Part shown: piece by piece, positions 8,104 to 16,728 of the stretch
How the letters are laid out: the number at the start of each line of letters is the position of its first letter
How positions within the stretch are numbered: the first letter of the stretch is position 1
Source of the DNA: SZUA-309 sp965230005
Lineage (GTDB): Bacteria > Pseudomonadota > Gammaproteobacteria > Pseudomonadales > Azotimanducaceae
DNA: 64,000 bases
Assembly (NCBI GenBank): GCA_965230005.1
Contig: OZ245934.1
Coordinates: 1,736,001-1,800,000 of the forward strand
Direction of reading: 5' to 3'
The notes under the pieces: generated by a model
The model's input: only the letters and a program-made list of their open reading frames with translations
What the model was told of the DNA's origin: nothing
Database searches by the model: none
Translations under genes and position numbers: made by a program

Positions 8104-8994
8104 ATGAACATCAAGAAAATTTTCATCCCTTGGGTGCTGCTTTCGGCCATTGCTTCCATCCTTTCTGCCGTCCAGATCTATCGCACCGAAGGTGACCCGA
8201 TCTGGCTTGGCGCACTGATCGCGGTGCTGCCACTGCCGGCCTATCTGATGTTTTACATCATGCCCGGCAAAGTGGCTCGCACGTCGCAGCGCCTGCCATC
8301 CCTGCAGATCATCTCCGCGGTTGGGCTACTCATCGCGATCACAGCGGCATCCGGTTTGAGCGAGCTTACGCTCCAGCCGGTGCTTGCCTTGGCAATCGCT
8401 GCCAACGGCGTCGCGTTCGTCCAGTGGTTTGTGCGGGTGTTCTCGAGCTATGGCCGCGAGAAGAGCACGGAAATCGTTAACGGCGAGGTCCTGACGAACC
8501 TGCCACTGACCCGTCTCGATGGCACCGAGGTGTCCTCGTCCTCCTTCCGAGGCTCGAAGACACTGGTGGTCTTTTTCCGAGCCAACTGGTGCCCCCTGTG
8601 CATGGCCCAACTGAAAGAGGTTGTGGCGCGCGCCGGACGATTGGCTGCGGCCGGTGTCGAGGTGAAATTCGTCTCTAACCAGGGGATCGAAAACCACAGG
8701 AAACTCGCCGAGAAACTGGACCTGCCTGAAAACTTCGAGCTGCTGCAGGACGAAGGCCTTGTTGCCGCCAAACGCCTGCACATCGAAGACATCGGCGGCG
8801 CGCCAGTGGGCTACAGCGGCTTCCCGTCTGACACGGTGATGGCCACGGTCATCGCTCTGGATGAAAACGGCGTGGTGATTTTCGGCGACGAGACCGACAA
8901 CTACCGGGTCCGTCCTCATCCCGACACCTTCCTGCAAGTCTTCGAAGACGGTGTCGCTGACGTCACCGACTTTGATCGCCCCGTCCACGCCTGA
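8104..8994 (+). CDS. Membrane-anchored redoxin-domain protein
   Basis: 296 residues. Residues 1-115 contain about four hydrophobic helices (IFIPWVLLSAIASILSAV, WLGALIAVLPLPAYLMFYI, ISAVGLLIAITAASG, LALAIAANGVAFVQWFV). A redoxin domain follows from about residue 130 with FFRANWCPLCMAQLKEV, a CxxC pair at C163 and C166. The arrangement suggests a membrane-tethered thiol peroxidase or disulfide reductase; which side of the membrane the domain faces cannot be decided by eye. It lies 41 nt after the first redoxin gene and before the AhpD-like gene. Confidence 0.8.
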   Translation: MNIKKIFIPWVLLSAIASILSAVQIYRTEGDPIWLGALIAVLPLPAYLMFYIMPGKVARTSQRLPSLQIISAVGLLIAITAASGLSELTLQPVLALAIAANGVAFVQWFVRVFSSYGREKSTEIVNGEVLTNLPLTRLDGTEVSSSSFRGSKTLVVFFRANWCPLCMAQLKEVVARAGRLAAAGVEVKFVSNQGIENHRKLAEKLDLPENFELLQDEGLVAAKRLHIEDIGGAPVGYSGFPSDTVMATVIALDENGVVIFGDETDNYRVRPHPDTFLQVFEDGVADVTDFDRPVHA

Positions 8995-9057
8995 GACTCA
9001 CGTAGCCAGGGGGCCGGATCACGGCCCCTCGAACAATCGATTCAAGGAGAAGAAAAC

Positions 9058-9624
9058 ATGACTCACTACACAACACACACCATCGACACCGCACCGGATG
9101 CCTCAAAAGCCGTCCTCGCCGCAGCGAAGAAGAAAATGGGACTTGTTCCCAACCTGATGGCCACCATGGCGGAGTCGCCTGTCCTGGTTGAGAGTTATCT
9201 CACTCTCATGGGCCTCTTCGATAAGACCCGGCTCAGCGAAACCGAACGCCAGGTCATTCTGATGACGAACAACCGCCTGAACGGTTGCTCCTACTGCATG
9301 GCAGCCCACACCGCCGTCTCGAAAATGGCGCGCGTTGACGATGCCGTCATCGACGCCCTTCGCAGCGGAGATGCCATCGACGACCCCAAACTCGAGGCGC
9401 TTCGAGAGTTCGCTACGATCATCCACGAGACCCACGGCCATCCCGCCGAACAGCAGGTCGACGACTTCCTCGCGGCGGGCTACACCAGAGAAACGGTACT
9501 GGAAGTGATCGTTGGCACGAGCCTCAAGGTGCTCTCGAACTACACTACGCCGATCACCCAGCCGCCCCTCGACAAGGCCTTTGCGCCGATGGCCTGGAAT
9601 CCAGGCATGGTCACGGCCGCTTAA
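9058..9624 (+). CDS. Carboxymuconolactone decarboxylase/AhpD-like protein
   Basis: 188 residues preceded by AAGGAGAAG. The alkylhydroperoxidase signature CSYCMAAHT gives C77, C80 and H84 (CxxCxxxH), as in AhpD, which recycles AhpC. The frame continues with the helical TRETVLEVIVGTSLKVLSNY typical of the CMD family. Placed directly behind two redoxins, it probably provides reducing thiols to them or acts as an organic hydroperoxidase itself. Cytoplasmic. Confidence 0.9.
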   Translation: MTHYTTHTIDTAPDASKAVLAAAKKKMGLVPNLMATMAESPVLVESYLTLMGLFDKTRLSETERQVILMTNNRLNGCSYCMAAHTAVSKMARVDDAVIDALRSGDAIDDPKLEALREFATIIHETHGHPAEQQVDDFLAAGYTRETVLEVIVGTSLKVLSNYTTPITQPPLDKAFAPMAWNPGMVTAA

Positions 9625-9659
9625 CTACCCACATCCCCTCAAGCAAAGTGGAGGAAAGC

Positions 9660-10252
9660 ATGGATCTCACTCATAAACAGAACGTTCGAATTACTGCTTT
9701 ACTGCTGTTGATTCTTGTCGTCACACAAGCGGCCTATACCGCCCTGTTCGTCTCCGGCGCCAACGCCCCATGGCCACTGCTCTGGGGGATCGAGGCGTCG
9801 TCTTCACGATTCTGATCGCCTTTGCAGGTACTGCAATGCTGCAGGCTGAACGCCACCAGCTGGGTTGGGCGGCGCTCACGGCGAGCGCGGTCCTGAACGT
9901 CGTGCAGGCCAGCATCGGCAGCACGCTGTTCGGCCCGTTTCAAGCAGCAGCAGGCCAAGCCGACGCACTTGGACCCGTGGCTGGCGGGATCGTCGCCTTC
10001 GCCTTCATGATCTACTACGCCGCCAAGCTTCTCATTGGGGTCGCCGCATTCGAGTTCGGCGCCGCGCGACGAAAAGCTGGCAGTACGGCGTTGGGCACTC
10101 TGACAGCGATCGTCGGACTCATCGCCATCGTAACGAACGTCATACTCATGATCTTCGGACGTGACGGCTTTCTGTCCTCTCAGGCAGCGGGTGTTTCGGG
10201 CGTCGTTGCGGGTTTGCTACTCGCATTCTGTTTGCTGAGTACAGATGAGTGA
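9660..10252 (+). pseudogene. Frameshifted four- or five-helix membrane protein
   Basis: The ATG at 9660 has a good ribosome site (GGAGGAAAGC) and begins MDLTHKQNVRITALLLLILVV, but this frame stops at 9815. The rest of the protein (GVVFTILIAFAGTAMLQA through LLLAFCLLSTDE) is in another frame ending at 10252. Adding one G to the GGGGG run at 9784-9788 joins both into a continuous protein of about 196 residues with four or five transmembrane helices. Either a homopolymer sequencing error or a true one-base deletion. The later ATG at 9770 has no ribosome site and would lose the first helix. Last large gene of the redox block; function unknown. Confidence 0.7.
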
Positions 10253-10331
10253 ATTAATCCGTCGACTGCGAAACGAATCAAGGACGCCTGATTTTCCCTG
10301 GGCTGAGGAAGACGCACACAACCTCTGGTGA
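10245..10331 (+). CDS. Possible 28-residue ORF overlapping the upstream stop
   Basis: ATG at 10245 overlaps the end of the membrane-protein gene by 8 bp (ATGAGTGA), the arrangement used for coupled translation. Product MSELIRRLRNESRTPDFPWA followed by a short acidic tail ending NLW. No family recognised, no separate ribosome site. May be chance. Confidence 0.22.
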   Translation: MSELIRRLRNESRTPDFPWAEEDAHNLW

Positions 10332-10332
10332 T

Positions 10333-10752
10333 TCAGTCGAACACATAGGGGCAGCCGGCAAGTTCATTAAAAGCGGGATCCCAGCGGCGCACATCCTGAG
10401 CACGACGCCAGCGGCGATGGAAGAAATACATGAGGCAAGCGCCCTGCTCCCCTTCGATCAGCAGCGTATCGTGCTCGCGTACCTCAGCATAAGGCGGATA
10501 GGTGTCCGTTCGTCCCCAGAAACGGCCCCGTTCATTGGTTTCTGCATAGCTCAGCCAGAAAAACTCGGGGTCCACCCAGGCGCTGGTGCGTTCATCCCAC
10601 ACCTCAGCCAACGCACCGCTTGAGTGGATCTGGCCATCCCTTGGCGTCGCAGGTTTTTGGGCACTATCAGCGGCGATCGTGATCGAACTGACAGAAACGA
10701 CTAAAGTGACCAGGATCCCGCTGATTCGGCCGGAAAGGCGGATAGCGCTCAT
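10333..10752 (-). CDS. Exported hypothetical protein
   Basis: 139 residues from an ATG preceded by GAAGAG. The N-terminus is a signal peptide (MSAIRLSGRISGILVTLVVS, cleavage near ITIAADS). The mature part has many aromatic and charged residues (EVWDERTSAWVDPEFFWLSY, then CLMYFFHRRWRRAQ) and two cysteines about 24 residues apart that could form a disulfide in the periplasm. I do not recognise the family. The longer open frame upstream lacks a ribosome site and runs into the antiporter promoter region, so I reject it. Divergent from the CPA1 antiporter gene. Confidence 0.6.
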   Translation of the reverse strand: MSAIRLSGRISGILVTLVVSVSSITIAADSAQKPATPRDGQIHSSGALAEVWDERTSAWVDPEFFWLSYAETNERGRFWGRTDTYPPYAEVREHDTLLIEGEQGACLMYFFHRRWRRAQDVRRWDPAFNELAGCPYVFD

Positions 10753-10816
10753 GCTGCTACTCTCTTCATCGCTGAAGAGGCAGCATAGCGAATGAAATGC
10801 TGAGGGGGAGAGAGGG

Positions 10817-12055
10817 TTGATCGGAGTAGAGTTTGTCGTCGCGTTTCTGGTGGTGCTGCTCGGCCTGTCGCTGATCGCCGAGCCCATTGCCGCGCGGCTC
10901 CGTCTCCCACACTCATCCATCCTTGTGCTGCTCGGTGCTGCGACCGGTTATCTCGTCACCTTGGGCTTCGGCGTCGATACGGGGCTCAGGGCCTCGAACT
11001 TTGCCGATCTGATTTTCTTCGTCTTTTTACCGGTGCTGATCTTCGAAGCGGCCTTCAAGATCCCCTTGCAGGAGCTCAAGGAGAATCTGGGCGTCATCCT
11101 GTTTCTGGCGATCGCCGGCATGCTCCTGACGACCGTGATCAGCGCCGTGCTGCTTTACTTCGGGATTGGTCATCCCACCGGCTTCCCCTGGATTGCCGCC
11201 CTCCTCGCCGGCGCGCTACTCGCAGCCACCGATCCGGTGGCCGTGGTCGCACAGCTGAAAACCGTGGGTGCGCCAGAGCGACTGGGCGTGCTCCTGGAAG
11301 GCGAAAGTCTCTTCAACGACGCCACCGCCATCGTCCTGTTCAGCATTTTCCTGACGCTGGCGACCATGCCCGCTGCAGAGGTGACCTTCGGCGGCGCTGC
11401 CTGGAACTTTGCGCTCACTTTCGTTGGCGGGATTGTCGTCGGCGCCATTTTCGGCAGCGTCTGCAGTTTTGCGGTGCGTCGCCTGGCGGACGGCACCGCC
11501 TGCGCGGCCATCACCATGGTGGCTGCCTACGGCAGCTTTCTCATCGCCGAAGGGGTGCTGCACGTCTCCGGGGTGATGGCTTCCCTGGTCGCCGGCCTGC
11601 TGCTTTCCCAAGCCTTCAGCAGCCGTGGAGACGGCGATCGCAGCAGCGTCGATTTCTTCTGCGGCACCCTGGCCTACATCGCCAACGGCAGCGTGTTCCT
11701 GCTCATGGGCATGACCATTACCGTCTCCATGTTCACGGAACGCTGGCTCGCTATGCTGATTGCGATCGCCGCCGTGCTGATTGCGCGAATCATTACCACC
11801 TACGGCGGTCTCGCAGCAGTCAACCTGCTGGCCAAAGAACGCATACCCGGCAGCTATCAGACGGTCATTGTCTGGGGTGGATTGCGCGGCGCGGTCACGC
11901 TCGCCCTGGCGCTGGCGCTGCCCGTCGAGCTCGACTACTGGTTTACCATTCAATCTATGGCCTTCGGAGTGGTGCTCTTCACCCTGCTGGTGCAGGCACC
12001 GACCATGCCGCCGCTGCTGCGAAGATCCGGACTCACGGAAACTGCCGGGGAGTAA
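10817..12055 (+). CDS. CPA1-family Na+/H+ antiporter
   Basis: 412 residues, about 12 transmembrane helices, with the CPA1/NhaP hallmarks: FVFLPVLIFEAAFKIPL in helix 4, ALLAGALLAATDPVAVVAQL (the ion-binding DP motif) and LGVLLEGESLFNDATAIVLF (the conserved ND of the second core helix), then VIVWGGLRGAVTLALALALP. It should exchange Na+ or K+ for H+ across the inner membrane. Start is TTG at 10817, with a GGGGGAGAGAGGG purine tract just before it. A regulatory C-terminal domain is absent. A CPBP protease gene follows 37 nt downstream. Confidence 0.9.
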   Translation: MIGVEFVVAFLVVLLGLSLIAEPIAARLRLPHSSILVLLGAATGYLVTLGFGVDTGLRASNFADLIFFVFLPVLIFEAAFKIPLQELKENLGVILFLAIAGMLLTTVISAVLLYFGIGHPTGFPWIAALLAGALLAATDPVAVVAQLKTVGAPERLGVLLEGESLFNDATAIVLFSIFLTLATMPAAEVTFGGAAWNFALTFVGGIVVGAIFGSVCSFAVRRLADGTACAAITMVAAYGSFLIAEGVLHVSGVMASLVAGLLLSQAFSSRGDGDRSSVDFFCGTLAYIANGSVFLLMGMTITVSMFTERWLAMLIAIAAVLIARIITTYGGLAAVNLLAKERIPGSYQTVIVWGGLRGAVTLALALALPVELDYWFTIQSMAFGVVLFTLLVQAPTMPPLLRRSGLTETAGE

Positions 12056-12092
12056 GCCTGGTACCCTGCAGTACTCTTCAAGGATCTGACTG

Positions 12093-12950
12093 ATGACAGG
12101 GCAGCCAACGATCGTTAAAGATCCTCAGGTATCAGCCTGGGAGCTGAGCGGATTCTTTTTCGCGACTATCGTCGTTTCCGCGACCTGGGTGTTTCTTTCC
12201 GGCCCCTACATCGAACCGGGCGTTGGTTCCGAGGCGGCGACGGCGTGGTTTCGCGAGAAGGCGATCGTCATCATCTGGGCACCCATGAGCTTCGCCCTCG
12301 CGATGGCAGCGGGCTTTCGTGGCACCGGCGGCCTCAAACTGATCGGCTCCCGCCTGGATCCGAGAGGCATCGGCTTGCGCTGGTGGCTGCTCGCCCTGCT
12401 GCTGCCAATGCTCGTGCACTTCCTGCCGATCGTCATCTCAGGCGGTTTCACCGAGCGCAGTGTGGCGGAGCTGCTATCGGTCTGGGGCAGCGCCTTTGCC
12501 TTGCTCATCTTCATCATGCTCGGCGAGGAAGTCGGCTGGCGGGGTTATGCTCTGCCCGCGCTGCAGGCGCGTCGATCGCCCTTTATCGCCTCGCTGATTC
12601 TGGGAAGCCTCTGGGCGGCCTGGCACTTCCCGGTCTGGTTTGGCCTCGGCTATGGCCCGGAGGGTTCAGTGGCCACCGGCGTCGCCGCCGTCGCGCTCAG
12701 CACCTTTGGCATCGTCGCCCTGGCCCTCATCCTCACCTGGTTTGCAAACAGCACTAACGCCTGCATCCTGGTCGCCCTGCTCTACCACGCGTCCAACAAC
12801 GCAACCTTGCGGATCTATGGCAGCGGCGAGGGCTCCGCCGCGTTTCTGGTATCCACCGCGGTTGTCATCGTCGTGGCAGCTAGCATTGTCGCCTGGGACC
12901 GCAAGCGGTTCTTCTCAAGCCCGGAGCGGCTGAGCGGCGAAGAGACCTAG
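12093..12950 (+). CDS. CPBP-family intramembrane metalloprotease
   Basis: 285 residues with about eight membrane helices. The Abi/CAAX protease motifs are intact: EE(x3)R in LGEEVGWRGYALPAL, the FxxxH-type motif in SLWAAWHFPVWF and a third histidine in LLYHASNNA. Such proteins cleave membrane or prenylated substrates in the bilayer; the bacterial substrates are mostly unknown. Probably co-transcribed with the antiporter. The stop codon lies in a short direct repeat (CCTAGCGAT at 12946-12954 and 12963-12971). Confidence 0.9.
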   Translation: MTGQPTIVKDPQVSAWELSGFFFATIVVSATWVFLSGPYIEPGVGSEAATAWFREKAIVIIWAPMSFALAMAAGFRGTGGLKLIGSRLDPRGIGLRWWLLALLLPMLVHFLPIVISGGFTERSVAELLSVWGSAFALLIFIMLGEEVGWRGYALPALQARRSPFIASLILGSLWAAWHFPVWFGLGYGPEGSVATGVAAVALSTFGIVALALILTWFANSTNACILVALLYHASNNATLRIYGSGEGSAAFLVSTAVVIVVAASIVAWDRKRFFSSPERLSGEET

Positions 12951-12990
12951 CGATCGAAAAAACCTAGCGATAGAAACAGGCAGCGATAGG
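12946..12990. repeat. Short degenerate tandem repeat spanning a stop codon
   Basis: CCTAGCGAT occurs at 12946-12954 and 12963-12971 (period 17), followed by a weaker third copy AGCGATAGG at 12982-12990. The TAG of the protease gene is inside the first unit. Purpose unknown; probably slippage at a gene end. Confidence 0.5.
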
Positions 12991-13008
12991 AGTTTTGCGA
13001 CCGGCCGT

Positions 13009-14106
13009 TCAATCGAAGACCAGAATGGCCCGGCCGGAGATGCGGCCTTCCTCGAGAGCCGTGGTCGCCGCATTGATCTCATCGATGCGGAATCGCTCAC
13101 TGACCAGGGCGTTGAGATCGAGCAGCCCCTCGTCGAACCAGCGCAGGTATTTTGGGAAGTCCCGATCCGGGCTGCAGGAGCCACCGATGCTGCCGATGAA
13201 TTTCTTCTCATTCACCAGCACGTCAATGGCGTTCAGTTCCACCGGCGTCGTCGGCACACCGACGAGCACAGCCGTACCACCCGGTTCTGCGCCGAAATAG
13301 CCCGTTCTTGCTGCCGGCACAATCTGCTCCATGGTCTGGCGAATGCCAATGCAATCGAACACGAAATCGGCTCCGGCCACCGGCTGCTGGGACATGGCGA
13401 GTCTGTCCTCACGCCGGGTCAGTTCACGGATGGCCTTGATGGGATTGCCTTCACTGGCGTTGATCGTGTGGCTCGCACCAAACTGCCGGGCGAAGGTCAG
13501 TTTCTCTTCATCGAGGTCAACGGCAATGATCGGATCGGCACCGAGCGCCTTCGCAGCAACCACGGCCGAGAGCCCCACACCGCCAACGCCAAAAATGGCA
13601 ACGCTGTCGCCGGCCTTCACGCCAGCCGTGTTCTCCACGGCACCGGCACCCGTCATCACCGCGCAGCCGATGATGCAGGTCACTTCCCGATCGATGTCCG
13701 GTGAAACCTTCACCACGTACTGCTCATCAACGAGCGTGTGATCAGCCCAGGTAAACACCGTGCCCGTCACCGCCTGCCGGCCATCGGGCAGATCGAGCGT
13801 CACCCCTTCCGCCGACCGCGTGGCGTTCGTGACGTCGCGAGGCACCCAGGTGACCAGCACCGTATCCCCTTCCTGCACGTGCGTGACCTCGGCACCGGCC
13901 TTGAGCACAACACCCGTGGCTTCATGACCGAGAATCACCGGCGTTTTCCGCTCCCGGTGCATCTCGTGAAGCTGACTGTGGCAGATGCCGCTGGCGAACT
14001 GTTTCACCACCACCTGATAGGGACCGGGATCGGGCAAATCGACCTGCTCGACGGTCAGCGGCCCGGGTTCCTGGGGAACGACGACGACTCTGGCTGCGGT
14101 TGGCAT
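13009..14106 (-). CDS. Zinc-dependent alcohol dehydrogenase (MDR superfamily)
   Basis: 365 residues. Catalytic zinc ligands are visible as SGICHSQLHEMH (Cys) and ILGHEATGVV (His-Glu), with a third cysteine in TCIIGCAVMTGAGAVEN. The Rossmann motif GVGGVGLSAVVAAKALGA ends with VDLDEEKL, an acidic residue that favours NAD+. The segment that normally holds the four structural-zinc cysteines (PRDVTNATRSAEGVTLDLP) has none, so this enzyme lacks the structural zinc. It is the last gene of the seven-gene operon, 23 nt after the CYP153 gene, and probably oxidises the alcohol that the P450 makes. NDMA-type cofactor use is possible but unproven. Confidence 0.88.
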   Translation of the reverse strand: MPTAARVVVVPQEPGPLTVEQVDLPDPGPYQVVVKQFASGICHSQLHEMHRERKTPVILGHEATGVVLKAGAEVTHVQEGDTVLVTWVPRDVTNATRSAEGVTLDLPDGRQAVTGTVFTWADHTLVDEQYVVKVSPDIDREVTCIIGCAVMTGAGAVENTAGVKAGDSVAIFGVGGVGLSAVVAAKALGADPIIAVDLDEEKLTFARQFGASHTINASEGNPIKAIRELTRREDRLAMSQQPVAGADFVFDCIGIRQTMEQIVPAARTGYFGAEPGGTAVLVGVPTTPVELNAIDVLVNEKKFIGSIGGSCSPDRDFPKYLRWFDEGLLDLNALVSERFRIDEINAATTALEEGRISGRAILVFD

Positions 14107-14129
14107 CTTGTCTCCTGAGGCTGGTCGGG

Positions 14130-15383
14130 CTAGAGCGGATGCAGACGCACCGGCACTTCCTTGATTCCGCGAATGAAGTTGTTCGGCAGGCGCTCGACAT
14201 CGCCGACCACCTCCACCATCTCGAAGCGCGCCATGATTTCCTCCCAGAGGATACGCAGCTGCATCTCCGCGAGGCGATTACCCATGCAGCGGTGCACGCC
14301 AAAACCAAAGGCCACATGGGCGCGGGCGTTGGGGCGATCGATGATGAGCTTGTCTGCGTCGTCGAAGACCGCCTCGTCGCGATTACCGGAGAGGTACCAC
14401 ATGACCACTTTGTCGCCGGCGCTGATCTGCTGCCCACCGAGCTCGTAGTCCTCGAGGGCCGTGCGACGCATATGGATGACGGGCGTCTGCCAGCGGATCA
14501 TCTCGGCCACCATGTTCGGGATCAGCGCCGGATTGTCTCGAAGCTTCTGATACTCCTCAGGCCACCGGTTCAGGGCCATGACGCCGCCGCTGATGCTGTT
14601 GCGGGTGGTGTCGTTGCCGCCAACGATGAGCAGCAGCAGGTTGCCGAGGAAGAGCTCCGGATCCTCGTTCATCTTCGCCGTTTCCGGGTTGTGCTGAAGC
14701 AGCGAGATGAGATCGAAGGACGGCGGCTGGCCAACCTTCGACATCCAGAGCTGATAGAAGGCACCGGCACATTCCATGAGCTCGTCGTAGCGGCTCTGCA
14801 TGTCGATGCTGTCGTCGCCGGTCACCTGCGGCACCGCGGTGGTGATGTCGGACCAGTGAATGAGCTTGCGGCGATCTTCGTAAGGGAAGTCGAAGAGTGT
14901 GGCGAGCATGCGGGCCGTGAGCTCCACGGAGACTTCCTGCACCCAGTTGAAGGTTTCACCGACCGGTAGGTTCTCGAGAATGTCGATGGCGCGTTCCCGG
15001 ATGAGCGGTTCGAGCTCCGCCAGATTTTTCGGGGCCACGGACGGCGCCACAGCCCGGCGCTGCTTGCCGTGGTCCGGCTCGTCCATGGCGATGAAATTCC
15101 GCCCCTGGATCTGCCCTTCGATCTGAATCGGATCCGGCAGCGCGATGCCGCCCTTCTCGGAAGAGAAAACCCTGTTCGTGGTATCCACTTCCTTGATGAG
15201 TTGATGGCTGGTCACGGACCAGAAGGGACCGTTGACGCTGTCTGCGAGATAGTGAACGGGCGCCTCTTTGCGCAGCCGCGCAAACCAGGGCTGCCAGCTG
15301 TCTGTGGCAAACAGCTCCGGCTGACTGACATCCACTTCCTCGAGCGGTAAGGCGTTAACGTCCAGATCGACTTTCGAGTTCAT
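14130..15383 (-). CDS. CYP153-like cytochrome P450 hydroxylase
   Basis: 417 residues, soluble bacterial class. I-helix motif LIVGGNDTTRNSISGGVMAL, then EMIRWQTPVIHMRRTAL (ExxR region and the CYP153-typical HMRRTA), and the haem loop AFGFGVHRCMGNRLAE with C366 as iron ligand. The C-terminal half matches my memory of CYP153 alkane terminal hydroxylases closely. These enzymes put a hydroxyl on the end of medium-chain alkanes or related aliphatic or cyclic compounds. Redox partners (ferredoxin and its reductase) are not in the window and must be encoded elsewhere. Fifth-to-last step position in the operon, directly before the alcohol dehydrogenase gene. Confidence 0.9.
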   Translation of the reverse strand: MNSKVDLDVNALPLEEVDVSQPELFATDSWQPWFARLRKEAPVHYLADSVNGPFWSVTSHQLIKEVDTTNRVFSSEKGGIALPDPIQIEGQIQGRNFIAMDEPDHGKQRRAVAPSVAPKNLAELEPLIRERAIDILENLPVGETFNWVQEVSVELTARMLATLFDFPYEDRRKLIHWSDITTAVPQVTGDDSIDMQSRYDELMECAGAFYQLWMSKVGQPPSFDLISLLQHNPETAKMNEDPELFLGNLLLLIVGGNDTTRNSISGGVMALNRWPEEYQKLRDNPALIPNMVAEMIRWQTPVIHMRRTALEDYELGGQQISAGDKVVMWYLSGNRDEAVFDDADKLIIDRPNARAHVAFGFGVHRCMGNRLAEMQLRILWEEIMARFEMVEVVGDVERLPNNFIRGIKEVPVRLHPL

Positions 15384-15429
15384 GTGTTCCCCACTGATGT
15401 TTCTGAGTGAAGGTTAAGGTGTGTAAAAA

Positions 15430-16728
15430 CTAGCGGGCCGGTATTTCGATACCGAGCAGCCGCGCCGCATTGCCGCCGAGGATCTTCGCCCGCTCCGTAT
15501 CGGTCAGGCGCCCCATCTGCCGTTCGATGGCTTCAGGCGAATGCGGCCAGGAGCCCTCCGGATGAGGATAGTCGCTGGCCCAGCAGAAGTTGTCGACCAG
15601 ATCAAACTCTGTGGCAACAGCGAGGCCAGACCGGTCCTCGCCGAAGGTGGCGTAGCCCTGGCGGCGGAAGTAGTAGCTCGGCAGTTCCGGTAGCTTCGGC
15701 TTCGCCCACATGTGGTGTTTGCGATACGCCTCGTCCATGGCTTCCAGAGACCAGGACACCCAGCCGATACCAGACTCCACCACAGCGAAACGCAGTTTCG
15801 GGAACCGCTCGCAGATCCCTGAACTGCAGAGCAGCACCAGCGGTTCGATGTTGGTCGTGCAGCAGTGGGACACATAGTTGGCCACGGCACCGCCCGGTCC
15901 ACGGGTGGTGGTGGGATTGCGACCGGTGCTGACGTGAAAGGTGGCCGGCATGTCCGTGTCCTGCAGCGCGGCCCAGATCGGATCAAACTCCGGCAGGTTG
16001 TAGTTCCGCTCCCGCGGCGGCTGCGGGCCGTAGACCGGCTTGTTAGGCAGGCATACGCCTTTGAAGCCGAGACCGGCCACCCGCTCGATCTCTGCCACGG
16101 CCGCATCCACGTCGGCCGTGGTGATGAAGGCCATGGGAAACTGCACATCCCAGTGATCGCCGTACCAGTCCCGGGCCCAATTGTTCCAGCCTTCGCAGAG
16201 CCGCATGGCGAGAGCCGGGTCGTCGTTGGCGACCTGGGCAGCGAGAAAGGCGGCGCCCGGAAAGATGATCTCAGCATCAACGCCGTCCCGGGCGTTGTCT
16301 TTCACCCGCTGGTCCGGATAACGCCCCGAGAGGAAGCGTTCGAGATCTTCCCCGGCCATCTTCGATCGGTCGAGGAGATGGGTGGGCACCGAGGCCTCTT
16401 TCTTCGCGCCATTCCCTGACGCCGCAACCGAGGGCTCGGCCACCGCTGCAGGTGTTTGCTTCGGCTCGCGCACGCCTTCGGCCCGTTCCCGATCCATCTC
16501 TTTTTCCCGCCGGGCTCGCCGATTGGAGAGTTGCTCGCGCACATCGTCCGCGATGTAACCGCTCATCCAGTCCTTGGGCTCGATGGCATGGCAATCGGCG
16601 GAAATCACGTAGTACTTGTTCGCGTCGTCCGGGCGGACGGACCGCTCCCAGCCGTCATGCCCGGGCGTTTCCGTGCGCCAGGCCTGAGCTGCCAGCAGTT
16701 CGGCTTCACGGTCGTTCTGAGTGGTCAT
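15430..16728 (-). CDS. Amidohydrolase-2 family metal-dependent hydrolase or decarboxylase (copy 1)
   Basis: 432 residues, TIM-barrel amidohydrolase_2 family (PF04909-like). The usual N-terminal HxH is replaced by ISADCHAIEPKDWM (D-C-H-x-x-E). Other probable ligands are in PATFHVSTGRNP and WASDYPHPEGSWPHS. This family includes ACMSD-type decarboxylases and hydrolases. It has an insertion after residue 60 with charged and alanine-rich sequence that copy 2 lacks. Close paralogue of copy 2 in the same operon (both open with RPDDxNKY and SxDCHAxEPKDW), so the two may act together or on successive intermediates. Its start overlaps the CoA-transferase stop by 4 bp. Confidence 0.85.
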   Translation of the reverse strand: MTTQNDREAELLAAQAWRTETPGHDGWERSVRPDDANKYYVISADCHAIEPKDWMSGYIADDVREQLSNRRARREKEMDRERAEGVREPKQTPAAVAEPSVAASGNGAKKEASVPTHLLDRSKMAGEDLERFLSGRYPDQRVKDNARDGVDAEIIFPGAAFLAAQVANDDPALAMRLCEGWNNWARDWYGDHWDVQFPMAFITTADVDAAVAEIERVAGLGFKGVCLPNKPVYGPQPPRERNYNLPEFDPIWAALQDTDMPATFHVSTGRNPTTTRGPGGAVANYVSHCCTTNIEPLVLLCSSGICERFPKLRFAVVESGIGWVSWSLEAMDEAYRKHHMWAKPKLPELPSYYFRRQGYATFGEDRSGLAVATEFDLVDNFCWASDYPHPEGSWPHSPEAIERQMGRLTDTERAKILGGNAARLLGIEIPAR

